From: Tomocerus qinae
Taxonomy: Eukaryota > Arthropoda > Collembola > Entomobryomorpha > Tomoceridae
Assembly: GCA_020055645.1 (NCBI GenBank)
Contig: CM034548.1
Location: forward strand, 2,604,001-2,668,000
DNA: 64,000 nt
Direction of reading: 5' to 3'
Shown here piece after piece: positions 62,151 through 64,000 of the stretch (the first letter of the stretch is position 1; every line of letters starts with the position of its first letter). The position numbers and the translations under genes were made by a program. Below the pieces are notes generated by a model. The model had not been told where the DNA came from. It was given only the letters and a program-made list of their open reading frames with translations, and searched no databases.

Positions 62151-62319
62151 CAAAAAAGCTGGCTAATGCAGAACCGGGGACAATATTTCTGGCTGGAGGA
62201 TTACCAAATCCAGCTTTGTTCCCTTTCCAGTCCATTACTGTTGACATGGATAATACCACCCAATTAAAATTTTCAGGGAGTGAACTGCGATCTAGCCTTC
62301 AATATCAGCCAACATTGGG
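62151..62319 (+). CDS. AADAT: One exon of a kynurenine/alpha-aminoadipate aminotransferase
   Basis: PLP-dependent aminotransferase acting on kynurenine and 2-aminoadipate in tryptophan and lysine breakdown. After acceptor TTCTTTGCAG the frame reads KLANAEPGTIFLAGGLPNPA, then LFPFQSITVDM and, at the end, ELRSSLQYQPTLG, before a GTACAT donor. The block LAGGLPNP-x-x-FPF followed by ALQY-x-P-x-x-G is characteristic of the N-terminal part of AADAT/KAT2. It begins in phase 1 and ends in phase 2 (two bases of a Gly codon). No other exon of this gene is recognisable in the window: the start lies upstream in repeat-rich DNA and the rest would be beyond the end. An isolated pseudo-exon cannot be excluded. 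Confidence 0.82.
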
Positions 62320-63126
62320 GTACATACATTTTTATTTGTTTCTTTAGTTTAAGATATTCCAAGTGAACTACTAAATGTCACTCACTCAAGGTGTACAAAA
62401 TACGTGGCAATCATTATCTCAACCTTGACATGAGCATTTCAATACGACGGTCAGCCAGAATCAGACTGCAATGTCTATATTCCTCTCTTTCCTCTCAGCG
62501 GCTCTGCAGCTTTTATGTAAAGTATTTAGTAACTACCACTCCAGTTTCTACGCCAGTTAGCAATCCAGTTTAGTTCATGAAATCGTTTTATTCATATTGT
62601 AATTTAACCTAACTTTTAAAAACATGACATTTGATGTGCTGAGCACAAACTGTTGGCCTTTTTTACAAGGTGTCCACAGTTTAAAAAGGCCTGAAGCGGG
62701 GCAAACGGAAGACAAATTCATATCGTTCTCAAACTCTATTATTTAGAAACTACAAAATTGTCATAACAAAATAAATAACAATTTATCGTAATGGTATTCA
62801 AAACAGGTATTTTGTAATTCATGTCAGTAATTCATGTAATATGTATTTGCTAAGTAATGTTATTTAAATGTTAATAATGTTTTATCATGCCGGGGGAAGG
62901 GGGGGAGGTGATGGTAACCACCATGGTTACAAGGAACCACTTGGTTTAGTTTTTGATATGGGACCTGTCTAAGTCTAATCTAAAGAATGAAACCGGTAGA
63001 ATCCCTCATTATCAAGTACAAAGTTTCCACCTGGGGAAAAATGGGCATGTAAATCAGAATATAAATAGCTGTATAACTTAACTATAAACAGCCGATTTTT
63101 AGAAACTTAAACCCGAATTCCGAGTA
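62320..63126. other. Putative aminotransferase intron, nothing recognised
   Basis: AT-rich sequence with a short G-rich run near 62892-62907. No further aminotransferase exon was found. Confidence 0.45.
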
Positions 63127-63902
63127 CCTCCTCCTCCCATCAACTGCGCACGTAATATAAGCATGCTCCTTAAAAGCAAAATATGCAAGCCCAATTCCTC
63201 TAAACAACCGAGTCGTTTCATATTATTATAACATCATAACAATAATAGAAATTTACATAAGAAGGTTGAATGGTGGTGAGTCGTGATTGAATGGAAATGA
63301 TTAGCGAAAGGGACATTTCGCTATGATCGTAATGTGCCTTATTAAATAGCATTTCAAAACTTCTAATCCGACCAAATAGGTTCTGCTATATCGACAAACT
63401 TATTTAACATTTTTTAGTAAAGCTGGCTTTACTTTTTTGCTACCCTCTTGTTTTCTTTGGCAGTTGGCACACCTTTTTGTAGAATTAAATAACACTGGGT
63501 AACAATATAACTATTTATTCTTTAAAAATATTTATTCGTAAGTTCCACTCATAGAATTTGTATGTTTTTCCAAATCCCAGCGAGAATTTCATGTTTCTGA
63601 TTTTAAAAGGGAGCATTTTGGTTTTGTGGAATTTTTATCTAAAAATGGAGTCTTTCATTGTTCCCTGTATTTGATGCTACGATATACAGTTATTATTTTG
63701 CTTTAGGAAATTCTTTTTTAGCAGGAAGTTGGGGCTGCAGCTAATTTTTCCAACCACTGTGGAAATAAAAGTATATTAATTTAAATATACTTTGTATTTA
63801 CAAAGTCATAATAACCTAAGAGATCTTTTCGAAATTGTTTTTATTACTGTGTTGGGTTGGCCTGCTAAATTTCTCTTGAGTGCTAGGCTTGGCCCTTAAT
63901 TT
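63127..63902 (-). mobile_element. Dispersed repeat, copy B (inverted relative to 49.7-50.4 kb)
   Basis: The reverse complement aligns over most of its length to 49675-50382, from the GGGAGGAGGAG edge to the TAGCACTCAAG edge. Differences include several indels. It is non-coding. Confidence 0.75.
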
Positions 63903-64000
63903 AGTTAAATTTTAATCTCATCCTCATCGTTCGTCTTCTATACCACTGGCTTGCATTGTTCAGTTTAGAATTAATGAAATGACGAACAAAAACAAGGATT

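Overview
The window is AT-rich, intron-rich, repeat-laden nuclear DNA from an animal, most likely an arthropod. The evidence is spliced genes with GT/AG introns, a soluble guanylyl cyclase closest in type to insect forms, a gypsy-type LTR retrotransposon, a non-LTR retroelement fragment and many MITE-like repeats. The sequence alone does not identify the species.

The main host gene is a soluble guanylyl cyclase alpha subunit on the + strand. I recovered it by hand from splice sites and reading phase. Eleven coding exons run from 5656 to 58184 and join without a phase break into an 803-residue protein. The order is a unique N-terminus, an H-NOX-like region, a PAS-like H-NOX-associated domain, a helical linker and a class III cyclase catalytic domain. 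The first three introns are about 24.5, 10.8 and 12.0 kb and make up most of the window. Exons 4 to 11 are packed into the last 4.7 kb.

Intron 1 contains a complete Ty3/gypsy-type element of 9,018 bp at 15839-24856, inserted antisense to the host gene. It has two 1,176-bp LTRs that look identical, a 4-bp GTAT target duplication, a possible primer binding site, gag, pol, a third ORF of unknown function in the env position, and a polypurine tract. Gag and pol are in different frames. A TTTAAAC heptamer, an 8-nt spacer and a stem-loop enclosing the gag stop codon form a well-formed -1 frameshift signal.

The remaining space holds small DNA-transposon derivatives: two hAT-like MITEs with 8-bp target duplications, a short perfect-ended MITE at 51.7 kb, and several elements of about 600 bp whose long inverted arms carry short tandem subrepeats (26.0, 38.3, 60.6 and 61.5 kb). 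There is also a dispersed repeat present in opposite orientation at 49.7 and 63.1 kb, minisatellites, and the 3' part of a non-LTR retrotransposon ORF in intron 4. Downstream, at 62.15 kb, one exon of a kynurenine/alpha-aminoadipate aminotransferase begins what may be the next gene on the same strand. No rRNA, tRNA, CRISPR or bacterial-type operon was seen.
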